This document shows positions 16,249 to 24,384 of a stretch of DNA of 32,284 bases, in pieces (within the stretch, counting starts at the first letter, position 1; every line of letters starts with the position of its first letter). Where the stretch lies: positions 1-32,284 of the forward strand of contig PGEI01000032.1 in the NCBI GenBank assembly GCA_002894305.1, given 5' to 3'. The notes under the pieces are model-generated. The model saw only the letters and a list, made by a program, of their open reading frames with translations. It ran no database searches and was not told the origin of the DNA. The DNA is from Comamonadaceae bacterium CD01. Lineage in GTDB: Bacteria; Pseudomonadota; Gammaproteobacteria; Burkholderiales; Burkholderiaceae_C. The position numbers and the translations under genes were made by a program.

Positions 16249-17348
16249 GGCTGGATCGCGTTGGTTCGTACGGTTGTGAGCGCCTGCAGGCGCTCTTGTG
16301 CCTGCGCGGCAATGCCGCGGATGACTTGCTCGCATGAGTCGAGGCGGCCAATCAGCGCGGCCACCTGGCCGGCGGACATCACGCCCTCGGCGGGCTTGCC
16401 GTCGACCATGGAGCGCTGCAGCAGCATGGGGGCGTTGGCCGCCATCACGGTCTGCGCGACGCTGGCCGGGTCTTCGCGCAGCGCCTGCCACAGCACCGAC
16501 AGGGCGTGGCCGGTGGTCATGCCGGTCTGCGCCTTCCACTGCAGCGCCAGCGACAGCGCGATGCGCACGCGCTTGAAGGGCGAGGCCTTCTCCAGCATCG
16601 CCAGGTATTCGTTGGGAATCATGCGCTGGGGCATGCCGTCGACCAGGTGAGAGATGCGGATCTTCTCGGCGTCCTTGGCCGCCAGGTAGCGCGCCAGCGT
16701 CTCTTGCGGCACGCCCGAGTCGCTGGTCATCAAAAACCGCGTGCCCATGGCAATGCCCTGCGCGCCAAAGGCCAGCGCCGACAGCAGGCCGCGCCCGTCG
16801 TAGAAGCCGCCGGCGGCCACCACCGGCACGTCGACAGCGTCGACCACCTGGGGCAGCAGCACCGTGGTGGGGACGCTTCCGGTGTGGCCGCCGCCCTCGC
16901 CACCCTGGATGGTGATGACGTTGGCGCCCATCTCGATGGCTTTTTGCGCATGCTTGAGCGCGCCCACCGTCGGCATGCAGACGATGCCTGCGTCGCGCAG
17001 GCGGCCAATCGTCTTCTTGTCCGGCCCGCGGCCGTAGCTGACGGCGCGGATCTTGTACTTGACCGCCAGGTCCAGCAGCTGCTGCGCGTTGGGCTGGAAC
17101 ATGTGGAAGTTCAGGCCGAACGGGCGGTCGTCGGTGAGCTTTTTGACGCGCAGGATCTCGGCCTCGATGCGGTCGGCGGCAATCGTGGCGCCGGCCAGGA
17201 AGCCGAAGCCCCCGGCGTTGGTCGTCGCCGCCACCAGGCTGGAGCCGGCGACCCAGCCCATCGCGGTCTGCACCACCGGGTATTCACAGCCCAGCAGGTC
17301 GCACAGCGGCGTGCGCAGGGCAGGGCGCGTGGCGGCGCTGGTGTTCAT
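16245..17348 (-). CDS. ipdC: IpdC-type flavin-dependent dehydrogenase (nitronate monooxygenase fold)
   Basis: The 367-residue protein has the FMN TIM barrel of the nitronate monooxygenase/2-nitropropane dioxygenase family. It resembles IpdC (Rv3553) most: PVVQTAMGWVAGSSLV at the N-terminus, IQGGEGGGHTGSVPTTVLLP for FMN phosphate, VAAGGFYDGRGL, MGTRFLMTSDSGVP, and the C-terminal NAPMLLQRSMVDGK with SAGQVA. IpdC is the flavin enzyme that dehydrogenates the HIP-derived CoA ester before ring opening. It overlaps both neighbours by ATGA (at 16245-16248 and 17345-17348), so it is tightly coupled to echA20 and to the upstream hydratase. Confidence 0.9.
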   Translation of the reverse strand: MNTSAATRPALRTPLCDLLGCEYPVVQTAMGWVAGSSLVAATTNAGGFGFLAGATIAADRIEAEILRVKKLTDDRPFGLNFHMFQPNAQQLLDLAVKYKIRAVSYGRGPDKKTIGRLRDAGIVCMPTVGALKHAQKAIEMGANVITIQGGEGGGHTGSVPTTVLLPQVVDAVDVPVVAAGGFYDGRGLLSALAFGAQGIAMGTRFLMTSDSGVPQETLARYLAAKDAEKIRISHLVDGMPQRMIPNEYLAMLEKASPFKRVRIALSLALQWKAQTGMTTGHALSVLWQALREDPASVAQTVMAANAPMLLQRSMVDGKPAEGVMSAGQVAALIGRLDSCEQVIRGIAAQAQERLQALTTVRTNAIQP

Positions 17349-18253
17349 GCACCCTCTCCCTGCTTGTTGGCCTGCACCATGCTCTTGGCGTCGTGGCCGC
17401 CCAGTTGGCCGGCGCCCAGCACCTGGCTTTGCGCATGGGCGAAATGGTGATAGCCAAACGCCATGTCCATGGTGCTGCGCAGGCCCTGCAGCTCTTCGAC
17501 GCGGTTGATGACGGTCTTGGTCAGCGACAGGCCCAGGCGCGGCTGGCTGGCGATTTTTGCCGCCCAGGCATAGGTGGCGGCCTCCAGCTCGTCGCGCGAC
17601 ACGACCTTGTTGACCATGCCCATCTGGTATGCGCGCTCGGCCGGCATGCGCTCGCCCAGGTACAAAAATTCCTTGGCAATGCGCGGGTTCAGCTCATGGG
17701 CGTGGGCAAAGTATTCGACGCCGGGAATGCCCATGCGCACCACCGGATCCTGGAAGAAGGCGTCGTCGCTGGCGACGATCAGGTCGCAGACCCAGGCCAG
17801 CATCAGCCCGCCGGCAATGCAGGCGCCCTGCACCATGGCAATGGTGGGCTTGGGCATGTCGTGCCAGCGCCGGCACATGCCCAGGTACACCTCTTGCTCG
17901 CGCGCATAGAGCTGCTCCGCGCCCGGCTTGTTGGTGTGGTCCCACCACAGGTGCTTGCGCTCAAAGCTCTTGTTGATGTCGCGCCCCGGCGTGCCGATGT
18001 CGTGGCCGGCGCTGAAGTGCTTGCCCATGCCGCGCAGCACGATGACCTTGACCGCGTCGTCGGCGATGGCGCGCTCGAACGCAGCGTCCAGCGCATAGGT
18101 CATCTGCGAGTTCTGCGCGTTGTTGAACGTGGGACGGTTCATCGTGACCGTGGCAATGCCGTCGGCCACGGCGTACAGCACGGGCTCCTGGGTTTCGTAG
18201 ACGGACTTGTCCTCGCGTTGGACGAGGGCGTCGCCGGGGGCGGTGGTGCTCAT
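17345..18253 (-). CDS. Enoyl-CoA hydratase/isomerase of steroid degradation
   Basis: A 302-residue crotonase-family protein, longer than the usual 255-265 because of an N-terminal extension and an insert around WWDHTNKPGAEQLYAREQEV. Oxyanion elements are HFSAGHDIGTP and VQGACIAGGLMLAWVCDLIV; IPGVEYFAHAHELNPRIAKE follows. It is not the EchA20 homologue, which is the next-but-one gene. It lies between ipdB (4 bp away) and ipdC (ATGA overlap), a position that makes a role in the HIP-CoA pathway nearly certain. Hydration of an unsaturated CoA intermediate is the natural guess; the specific step is not visible. Confidence 0.85.
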   Translation of the reverse strand: MSTTAPGDALVQREDKSVYETQEPVLYAVADGIATVTMNRPTFNNAQNSQMTYALDAAFERAIADDAVKVIVLRGMGKHFSAGHDIGTPGRDINKSFERKHLWWDHTNKPGAEQLYAREQEVYLGMCRRWHDMPKPTIAMVQGACIAGGLMLAWVCDLIVASDDAFFQDPVVRMGIPGVEYFAHAHELNPRIAKEFLYLGERMPAERAYQMGMVNKVVSRDELEAATYAWAAKIASQPRLGLSLTKTVINRVEELQGLRSTMDMAFGYHHFAHAQSQVLGAGQLGGHDAKSMVQANKQGEGA

Positions 18254-18257
18254 GGTC

Positions 18258-19028
18258 TCAGGCCTTGATGACGCTGGCGCGCAGGTTGTGGGGGTCGAAG
18301 CGCTGGAGCAGCGCCAGCTGCTCGGCGCTGGGGTCGGCCGTGGTGGGGACATTCTCGGGAATGTGCAGCGCAAAGCCGGTCGCTTCCTGCACCTGGGCGA
18401 CAGTCACGCCCGGGTGCAGCGACACCAGGCGCGCCTGGTGGTCGGGGCCGCCGAAGTCGAACACGCACAGGTTGGTGAAGATGCTGCGCACGTCGGCCAC
18501 TTCATGGAGGCTCCAGCCGCGCGCCAGGCGCGCCGGGTTGTAGCCCACCGACGCGACCATGTCGACCTCGCCTTCGACAAACACCTTGGTGCTGTGGTTG
18601 GGCACGAAGAACGAGTTGGCGTGGCTGATGGAGTTGCCCGGAAAGCCGCGCACGCCCAGCATCATCGACTTCGGGCGGGCGTAGTCGCCGCCCACCATCG
18701 AGATGTTGCCCTGGCCGAAGCGGTCGACCTGGGTGGGGCCCACCATGGCGTGGCGCTTGCCACCCCAGACGTTGTCGAAGATGCGGGCAAAGCCCATGTG
18801 GCTTTCGCGCTTGATTTGGTAGTCGCCGCGCGGGCCGATGGGCACGGGCTCCTGCACGATCCAGGACTCGGAGTCGGTCATCATCAGGTCGGGGTTGACG
18901 CTGACCATGCACACCGAGGCGGCCAGGCGCGGCACGATGCCGATGCCAGTGGCCAGCACCTCGCCGTCGTCCTTCCAGACCTGGGCGGCAGCGCAGATGA
19001 TGCGGTCCACCAGAGCAATTTCACTCAT
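18258..19028 (-). CDS. ipdB: IpdB subunit of the ring C-opening COCHEA-CoA hydrolase
   Basis: The 256-residue protein belongs to the CoA-transferase beta-subunit family and is the partner of the next gene upstream. Recognisable parts are GEVLATGIGIVPRLAA near the N-terminus, GGDYARPKSMMLGVRGFPGN and the tail LHPGVTVAQVQEATGF. In mycobacteria IpdA and IpdB form a heterotetramer that looks like a CoA transferase but hydrolyses the last carbocycle of the steroid. The ATG at 19028 has AAAGGA upstream. The gene order ipdA then ipdB with 17 bp between them is the expected one. Confidence 0.9.
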   Translation of the reverse strand: MSEIALVDRIICAAAQVWKDDGEVLATGIGIVPRLAASVCMVSVNPDLMMTDSESWIVQEPVPIGPRGDYQIKRESHMGFARIFDNVWGGKRHAMVGPTQVDRFGQGNISMVGGDYARPKSMMLGVRGFPGNSISHANSFFVPNHSTKVFVEGEVDMVASVGYNPARLARGWSLHEVADVRSIFTNLCVFDFGGPDHQARLVSLHPGVTVAQVQEATGFALHIPENVPTTADPSAEQLALLQRFDPHNLRASVIKA

Positions 19029-19045
19029 TTCGATTTCCTTTCTGG

Positions 19046-19924
19046 TCAGAACACGGGCAGGGGCAGCTTGGCAAGCGCGTCGGCGCCGCCCACGCGCTCC
19101 AGGTACTGCTCCTGGCTGCACTGCACATAGCGTTCGAAGTAGTGGGCCCAGCCGCCTTCTTCCTTGGCGCTGGCTGCGTACTCCTTGAAGTGCTTGACGT
19201 CGAAGCCGTACAGCGGCGCGCACGAGCTGGGGTGGGCGCCAAAGGGCAGGTGCACGACGGCGTTGGTCTCCGAGCGCTCCCAGGGCACGTAGCGCGCTTC
19301 CTCGCCCTGGGCGAAGTGGCTGCTGTCGACCAGCTCGTCGCAGCTGACGATGGTGTTGCGCGCGGCGCGGGCGAACAGGTCGTCCATGTACAGGTCCGGG
19401 CCCTTGACCTGGCAGACGCCGCGCACGTCGGCGCGATCCACGTGCAGGAGCGCCACGTCCAGCGGCAGCGCGGGCATGGCCACCCACTGCTTGTCGTCGT
19501 AGGGCGAGTCGATCAGCTTGATGTCCGGGTTGACCTTGGGCACGTCGGTGTTCAGGCCCAGGCGGGTGGGGATGAAGGGCACTTGCATGGCGGCGGCTTT
19601 CAGGCCGAGCATGAACATGCCCTCGTCGATCTCCATCACCTCAAGCGCGCCGCTCTGGCGGGCCTTGCGAAAGTACGGCTCCAGCGGAATGAAGTCCAGC
19701 GACACGAAGGCGAAGATCAGCTTCTTGACCTTGCCGGCGGCGCACAGCATGCCCACTTCGGCGCCGCCGTAGGCGACGACGGTGAGATCCTTGACGGGGC
19801 TGCGCAGCAGCTCGCGCACCAGGGCCATGGGCTTGCGCCGCGGGCCCCAGCCGCCGATGCCGACGGTCATGCCGTCCTTGATTTGGGCTACCGCGTCCGC
19901 GGCGCTGATCAGTTTGTTGCTCAT
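19046..19924 (-). CDS. ipdA: IpdA subunit of the ring C-opening COCHEA-CoA hydrolase
   Basis: The 292-residue protein matches IpdA (Rv3551) in MTVGIGGWGPRRKPMALVR at the N-terminus, VAYGGAEVGMLCAAGKVKK and EIDEGMFMLGLKAAA. The glutamate of the DEGM motif (Glu101) corresponds, from memory, to the catalytic glutamate of the mycobacterial enzyme. With IpdB it converts COCHEA-CoA to MeDODA-CoA, opening the last ring; FadA6 then cleaves the product. It starts with a strong AAGGAGG ribosome binding site and lies only 5 bp after the dioxygenase gene. Confidence 0.9.
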   Translation of the reverse strand: MSNKLISAADAVAQIKDGMTVGIGGWGPRRKPMALVRELLRSPVKDLTVVAYGGAEVGMLCAAGKVKKLIFAFVSLDFIPLEPYFRKARQSGALEVMEIDEGMFMLGLKAAAMQVPFIPTRLGLNTDVPKVNPDIKLIDSPYDDKQWVAMPALPLDVALLHVDRADVRGVCQVKGPDLYMDDLFARAARNTIVSCDELVDSSHFAQGEEARYVPWERSETNAVVHLPFGAHPSSCAPLYGFDVKHFKEYAASAKEEGGWAHYFERYVQCSQEQYLERVGGADALAKLPLPVF

Positions 19925-19929
19925 GGCGC

Positions 19930-20844
19930 TCAGGCCTCCTTGTCCAAGAGTTGTTGTTGCGACACGCTGAAGTCGTGCCCCCACAGGCTCACGCGGGTGA
20001 ATTCGTGGGCGATGTGCTGCGCCCAGTCGATGACTGCGCCGTTGTAGCCAAATTCAATGTCGAAGTTGGACGGCGTGCGCATGTAGAAGGAAATCATCTT
20101 GTCGTTGGTGTGCTGGCCCAGCGTGGCCGTCTGCTGCACCTTGTGGGCGTACATGCGGTCGATGGCGCGGCCCACCTCGGGCATGTCCTCGACCTCGACC
20201 ATCACGTGCACGCAGCCGCTCTCTACGGGGAAGCCCGCGATCGCCAGGCTGTGGTGGCGGCCGTTGTTGCAGTGCAGGAAGTGGATGGGCAGCGACACGC
20301 CCTCGGTGCCCGGGGGCTCGAAGTTCATGATGTCGGACAGGCCGAATCCCATCACGTCCTTGAAGAAGGCGGCGGTCTTGGCGAAGTCGGGCGCGGGCAG
20401 CACGGTGTGGCCCATGCCGATGGCGCCAGTGACGAAGCGCGAAACCCCGGTCGGCGAGGCGAAGTGCTGGAAGTCGGACTTGAAGCCCCAGCTCACCTCG
20501 TGGCGGTTGCCCGAGGGGTCGCAAAAGCTCACCAATTGCTGCACGCAGCGGCGGCGGCAGAAGGCGGCGTCTTCGAACTGGTGCGCCACGCCCGCGTCGC
20601 GCAGGCTTTGCACGGCCTGCTCGAATGCCTGCTGGTCCGCCACCTCCCAGCCCGATGCGGTATAGGCGTTGTGCGCGCCGGGCTCGACCGCGAAGCGGAA
20701 CTGGCGCTCGTCCATGCGCACGTACAGGCCGCCGCCCTCTGCGGGCGCGGTCATCATGCCCAGCACGCCCTCGGCATACTCCTTCCAGCGTGCGATGTCG
20801 GTGGTCTGCGCCACCACGTACGCCAGTGCGCGAATGTCCATCAT
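19930..20844 (-). CDS. hsaC: Type I extradiol ring-cleavage dioxygenase, HsaC/TesB type
   Basis: This 304-residue two-domain vicinal oxygen chelate protein has the complete catalytic set of type I extradiol dioxygenases: iron ligands His146 (GMGHTVLPAPDF), His213 (CVHVMVEVE) and Glu264 (FDIEFG). The second-sphere residues His198 (GRHHSLA), His245 and Tyr254 are also present. In this context it should cleave the aromatised ring A of the secosteroid 3,4-DHSA, as HsaC and Comamonas TesB do. An AGAGGA ribosome binding site favours the first of two adjacent ATGs (20844). It is the first gene of the long operon and has a copy of the shared operator about 93 bp upstream. Its usual partners (flavin monooxygenase, meta-cleavage hydrolase) are not in the window, so cleavage of another catechol cannot be excluded. 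Confidence 0.87.
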   Translation of the reverse strand: MMDIRALAYVVAQTTDIARWKEYAEGVLGMMTAPAEGGGLYVRMDERQFRFAVEPGAHNAYTASGWEVADQQAFEQAVQSLRDAGVAHQFEDAAFCRRRCVQQLVSFCDPSGNRHEVSWGFKSDFQHFASPTGVSRFVTGAIGMGHTVLPAPDFAKTAAFFKDVMGFGLSDIMNFEPPGTEGVSLPIHFLHCNNGRHHSLAIAGFPVESGCVHVMVEVEDMPEVGRAIDRMYAHKVQQTATLGQHTNDKMISFYMRTPSNFDIEFGYNGAVIDWAQHIAHEFTRVSLWGHDFSVSQQQLLDKEA

Positions 20845-20911
20845 GTGTCGTGTCCTCTCGAAAAGGTGAGCGCCAAGGCGGGGCTGCTCTTGTCTCTTGG
20901 ATGTGCTGGTG

Positions 20912-20955
20912 ATTCTGGACAGCGCGGCTGTTGCGGGCATCGTCCGTTGAGACTA
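20912..20955 (-). promoter_or_regulatory. Candidate operator and -10 element for the main catabolic operon
   Basis: Read toward the dioxygenase gene, the element is TTAGTC-TCAACG-GACGATGCC (20936-20956), a strong copy of the shared motif. CAGAAT (20912-20917), a four-of-six -10 match, follows after 20 bases. An mRNA start near 20904 would give a leader of about 60 bases. The site lies between the terminator of the upstream envelope genes and the first gene of the operon, which is where an operon promoter is expected. Confidence 0.5.
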
Positions 20956-20991
20956 ACGAAAACGCACACTGTCGCGGGTTGGACAGGGCGC

Positions 20992-21025
20992 AAAAAAGCA
21001 CCACGCGCCGAGGGGCGGGTGGTGC
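20992..21025 (-). terminator. Rho-independent terminator after the DUF1329 gene
   Basis: On the minus strand GCACCAC..GCC pairs with GGCG..GTGGTGC (20998-21025, 12-bp stem with one mismatch and a four-base loop), and six T residues follow almost directly. It ends the DUF1302-DUF1329 transcript, so the dioxygenase operon downstream must have its own promoter. Confidence 0.85.
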
Positions 21026-21034
21026 CAAAAACCG

Positions 21035-21056
21035 TGGATCCAGTCGCCTGGATCCA
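21035..21056. repeat. Short perfect palindrome after the DUF1329 stop codon
   Basis: TGGATCCAG and CTGGATCCA form a 9-bp perfect inverted repeat around TCGC. It lies between the stop codon of the DUF1329 gene and the terminator. It may be part of a double hairpin that protects the 3' end of the mRNA. Confidence 0.55.
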
Positions 21057-21078
21057 GGGCCATGCGTCGGTGGGTGGC

Positions 21079-22461
21079 TTACAGGCCGGCGCGGCGCGCT
21101 GCGTCGGGGCCGAAGTCCTTGGGGCTCAACTTGCCGGTGTTGAGCGTGTAGCCCTGGGGCTGCTCGTTGACCAGGTTGAACGCCAGGTAGGAGCCGGTCT
21201 GCAGGTCGTGGTACAGGCCCACGCCGGCCTGCCAGGTATTGGCCTCGTAGGCGTAGAAGTAGTTGACCATGCCGGTGCGCCACAGGCCGCCGCGGGCGTC
21301 GTAGTTCTCGCCCATCAGCATCAGGTGGCTGTCTTCGTCGATGTACATCACGCGCTTGCTGTAGAGGTGGCGAAAGCCCTCCTTGAGCGTGCCTTCGAGC
21401 ACCCAGACACGGTGCAGCTCATAGCGCATGGCGTCGGGGTTGACGTGGTTGGGCGTGAGCAGGTCGGCGTACTTGATGTCGGGCGAGTGCAGGCGGTAGG
21501 CGTTGTAGGGCACGTAGACCTCGCGCTTGCCAACGATCTTCCAGTTGTAGCGCTCGCCCGTGCCGTTGAACAGGCGCACCTCGTCGACGGTGATGGAGCC
21601 GCCCGAGCCCGGGAAGGACATGTCAAAGCCGTAGCCCGGCGACTGGCGCACGCGGCGCGTGCCGGGGTCGTAGCGCCAGCTCTGGCGCGGCTTGGTCTTG
21701 AAATTCCACCACTCCATGCCGGTGTTGATCTCGCCCTTGTCGCGCTCGGGCAGCAGCGTCTCGTTCATGTAGAACGACGACTGGTTGTTGTCCGCCGTGT
21801 TCTGCGGCTTGCCCGGCTCCAGGTGCGAGGCGAGGTTGCGCGACTTGACGCGGCCCCAGTTGATCTTGCCGTCGGCCAGCACGTAGGCGTTGTCGGAGAT
21901 CAGCTCTTCGGTGAACGGGCGGTAGGTGAAGACCGAGGACGTCCACAACAGCTCCAGCCCCGTCTTGGGGAAGGGGAAGGCAAAGCCGCCGGTGGTTGCC
22001 AGAATGCCCTCGCCGTCGTCGACCAGCTCGGCCTTGGCGGCGTTTTCCTTGGTGATGGCGCAGACCGAGTCGGGCAGGCGGAAATCGCGCCGGCTCTGGT
22101 AGATGGGCATCTTGAAGGTGTCGGGGTACTTCTTGAACAACGCCTTCTCGCCGTCGGACAGGCGAGCGGCGTATTGGTCCATATTGGCCGCGGTGATGGT
22201 GAACAGCGGCTTGTCGTCGGGGTAGGGGTTGATCGGGTGGCCGCCCGTGCCCTTGAAGTTCACGTGCGGGGGCGCGCCCAGCCATTTGCCGCTGTAGGCG
22301 GCAACGCTGCCGTCGGCGTTGCCCGCCTTCTCGGCGCCCACGCAGGTCAGGTCCTTGCCCAGGCGGGCGATTTCCTCAGCCGTGCCCTTGGCGCTGGCCT
22401 GGCCCGCCAGCAGGCAGGCGGCGGCCGCTGCCAGCCACAGGTGGTGGAATTTCTTGCTCAT
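21079..22461 (-). CDS. DUF1329 periplasmic/outer-membrane-associated protein
   Basis: The 460-residue protein starts with a Sec signal peptide (MSKKFHHLWLAAAAACLLAGQASAKG, cleavage likely after ASA). It has the DUF1329 look: GGHPINPYPDDKPLFTITAANM, then FPFPKTGLELLW, DDNQSSFYMN-type stretch and a long C-terminal part rich in Tyr, Trp and Asn ending in NLVNEQPQGY. This family is thought to have a LolA/LolB-like fold that binds hydrophobic ligands, and it usually occurs beside a DUF1302 protein and an RND permease, as here. It probably carries a hydrophobic molecule (steroid or lipid) across the periplasm. It is 33 bp from the DUF1302 gene and ends at a terminator. The function is inferred from fold and neighbours. 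Confidence 0.85.
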   Translation of the reverse strand: MSKKFHHLWLAAAAACLLAGQASAKGTAEEIARLGKDLTCVGAEKAGNADGSVAAYSGKWLGAPPHVNFKGTGGHPINPYPDDKPLFTITAANMDQYAARLSDGEKALFKKYPDTFKMPIYQSRRDFRLPDSVCAITKENAAKAELVDDGEGILATTGGFAFPFPKTGLELLWTSSVFTYRPFTEELISDNAYVLADGKINWGRVKSRNLASHLEPGKPQNTADNNQSSFYMNETLLPERDKGEINTGMEWWNFKTKPRQSWRYDPGTRRVRQSPGYGFDMSFPGSGGSITVDEVRLFNGTGERYNWKIVGKREVYVPYNAYRLHSPDIKYADLLTPNHVNPDAMRYELHRVWVLEGTLKEGFRHLYSKRVMYIDEDSHLMLMGENYDARGGLWRTGMVNYFYAYEANTWQAGVGLYHDLQTGSYLAFNLVNEQPQGYTLNTGKLSPKDFGPDAARRAGL

Positions 22462-22494
22462 CTTTGCGATCCTGGTTTTCTCTGGAAACGGGGT

Positions 22495-24153
22495 TTAGAA
22501 GGTGTATTTGGCGTTGAACGACACATAGTCGCGGTCGGCCATGGTGCGGCCGGCGGCAATGTCGGCCGAGCCCAGGTAGTTCACCCAGGTCAGGCCCAGC
22601 GATAGATTGCCCAGGTATTTCATGGTGGCGCCCAGCGTCAGGCGCTTTTCATCGCGGCCCATGCCGCCGATGGCGCTGCCCTGGATGTTCTGCGTCCAGG
22701 TGGCGCTGGTGCTCAAGTCCCAGCCGCTGAAGACGTTGGGGTAGTCGAAGATGGCACCCACGCCCAGCAGGGTGGAGCCGCGGGTCTGGCCGTCGTAGAC
22801 GTATTTGGAGGAGGTGCTGCTAACGCCGCCGCTGGTGACGGTGAGCGCGTCCACACCAACGATGCGCTGGTGCATGACCTCGCCCATCAGCGTGGTCTGG
22901 TGGGCCAGCATGCTCGGGCCCATCATGTACAGCGCATTGACGTTGGCCTGCAGATAGCGGCCGCGGGCCGGCGCGCCGTTGTCCAGGTAGACGGCCGCGC
23001 CGTCGCGGTAGCTCAGGTCGCCGCCGAACTGCACCGAGTCACCAATCTTGGTCGACAGGCTGACACCAGTGAGCTTGATGTTGTCGAAGTAGGCCAGCTT
23101 GTAGTAAGGGGCGCTTGCGGGCGAGGCCTGGGCGCCGAACTTGGTGAACGACGAGTATTGCGTGTCGCCGGTGAAGTCGAAGAACATCGAGCCCACGCGG
23201 TCGTGGTAGCGGTAGTGAAACAGCCCCAGCTCGGTGGCGTCGGTGGCCTGCCAGCGCAGGCCCAGGCCCCATTGGCCGGAGTTCTTGGGCTTGATCTCGC
23301 CGGCGAAGTTGGCAATGGCGCCGCTGTGATCGGGCAGGCTGTTGATGGCGCCAGGAGCGAAACGCATGAACTGCGCGCCCGGGCCAAACGAGTCGCTGCC
23401 AAAGAAGTCGCCCACCGGGTTCAGGCGCGTCTCCTCCCAGTGGAACTGGTAGAAGCCGGTGGCCGTCAGGTCGTCGGTCAGCGTCAGGTCGGCCGAGATT
23501 TGCGGCACGGGCAGATAGCCTTCCTTGGCCTCGGTGCCGGGCACGTTGAACTTGGTCGCATCCAGCGGCACCTGGCCCTGGCTGATGTTGGCCCAGAACA
23601 TGCTCTCGCCCCAGGCCACCACGTGCTGGCCGAGCTTGACCGACAGGTACTGGTCGTTGCCCACGGTCCAGCTGCCGAAACCGTAGAAGTCGAGCAGGCG
23701 CGCGTCCTGGCCGCTGCGCTTGCGCGTGGTCGAGACGAATTCGTTGTGCGGCCCGATCTTGTTGACCGTGGACGGCGAGTTGTTGGCGTTGATGCCGCGG
23801 TAGACGGTGTCGTAAAAACCCGTGGCGCGGGCGAGAAAGCCGACGTTGTCGTGCTTGAGCTTGATCTCGCCGAGCACGCTGGTGCGGTTGTTGACCAGGT
23901 CGCCGCGCTTGAAGTTGCGCGTGCCGTCGTCATAGTCGGGCGCGGCCAGGTAGACCGACGAGGGCGCCATGGTGCGCATCGAGCCGGTGTAGGACAGGGT
24001 CAGCGAATAGTCCAGCGTGGTGTCGTCCGACAGGTAGACCGTGGGCGCGGCCTGGGCGGCGGCGCCCAGCGTCAGCAGCGCCAGCGTGGCGGCGCGCGCC
24101 ACCAGCGTACGCGCGGGAGCCTTGCCCCGGCGAGCGGGGGACGAAAAATCCAT
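22495..24153 (-). CDS. DUF1302 outer-membrane beta-barrel protein
   Basis: The 552-residue protein has an N-terminal signal peptide (basic start, then LVARAATLALLTLGAAAQAA). The rest is beta-rich with alternating aromatic residues and ends in FNAKYTF, the terminal Phe being typical of outer-membrane barrels. It contains the DUF1302 hallmarks RTSVLGEIKLKHDNVG, LGQHVVAWGES and KEGYLPVPQISADLTLTDDL. Such proteins are encoded in many steroid and aromatic degraders and may be channels for hydrophobic substrates. An AAGGAG ribosome binding site precedes the ATG at 24153. It is transcribed with the DUF1329 gene and divergently from the RND permease gene. Confidence 0.87.
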   Translation of the reverse strand: MDFSSPARRGKAPARTLVARAATLALLTLGAAAQAAPTVYLSDDTTLDYSLTLSYTGSMRTMAPSSVYLAAPDYDDGTRNFKRGDLVNNRTSVLGEIKLKHDNVGFLARATGFYDTVYRGINANNSPSTVNKIGPHNEFVSTTRKRSGQDARLLDFYGFGSWTVGNDQYLSVKLGQHVVAWGESMFWANISQGQVPLDATKFNVPGTEAKEGYLPVPQISADLTLTDDLTATGFYQFHWEETRLNPVGDFFGSDSFGPGAQFMRFAPGAINSLPDHSGAIANFAGEIKPKNSGQWGLGLRWQATDATELGLFHYRYHDRVGSMFFDFTGDTQYSSFTKFGAQASPASAPYYKLAYFDNIKLTGVSLSTKIGDSVQFGGDLSYRDGAAVYLDNGAPARGRYLQANVNALYMMGPSMLAHQTTLMGEVMHQRIVGVDALTVTSGGVSSTSSKYVYDGQTRGSTLLGVGAIFDYPNVFSGWDLSTSATWTQNIQGSAIGGMGRDEKRLTLGATMKYLGNLSLGLTWVNYLGSADIAAGRTMADRDYVSFNAKYTF

Positions 24154-24240
24154 GGGGAATCTCCTTGGGGGTTTTGAATGAGGGTTGAGGTGCATCAAAT
24201 CCATGCGGCGCCAGACGATGCCAGCACCCAGGGGGTGGCT

Positions 24241-24259
24241 GCATACCGCGTTCGGACTA
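24241..24259 (-). promoter_or_regulatory. Weaker copy of the cluster operator upstream of the DUF1302 gene
   Basis: Read toward the DUF1302 gene the site is TAGTC-CGAACG-CGGTATGC, which keeps the left half (TAGTC) and the end (ATGC) of the shared element but not the GACG core. It is about 90 bp before the ATG. A GTTTTTC tract precedes TAGTC here as it does in the etfB upstream region. The 231-bp divergent space (24154-24384) contains this site, the stronger plus-strand copy and no gene. Confidence 0.35.
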
Positions 24260-24303
24260 CTGAAAAACCCCGCTGAGGGTTGTCCCTGGGGGGCGCGGCG
24301 CGC

Positions 24304-24346
24304 TACTCCTTTTGGACGATGCCGGGGGGCAGGTGTCTTGAATAAT
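24304..24346 (+). promoter_or_regulatory. Candidate operator and -10 element for the RND permease gene
   Basis: TACTC-CTTTTG-GACGATGCC (24304-24323) matches the shared element in the orientation of the permease gene. AATAAT (24341-24346), a five-of-six -10 match, follows after 19 bases, the same distance as upstream of the enoate reductase gene. The site ends about 62 bp before the ATG at 24385. Confidence 0.5.
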
Positions 24347-24384
24347 GGCCGCGTACCTCCCCATTCCCCTGACCTGCGCCTGCC

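Noticed and set aside
19951-22605. Open frame of 884 codons opposite the dioxygenase and DUF1329 genes
   Set aside because: It crosses a terminator, a candidate operator and two clear genes, and has no motif.
24214-24222. GACGATGCC between the divergent envelope genes as a further operator
   Set aside because: Only a half site; no GTC six bases upstream. It could be an auxiliary site but cannot be supported.
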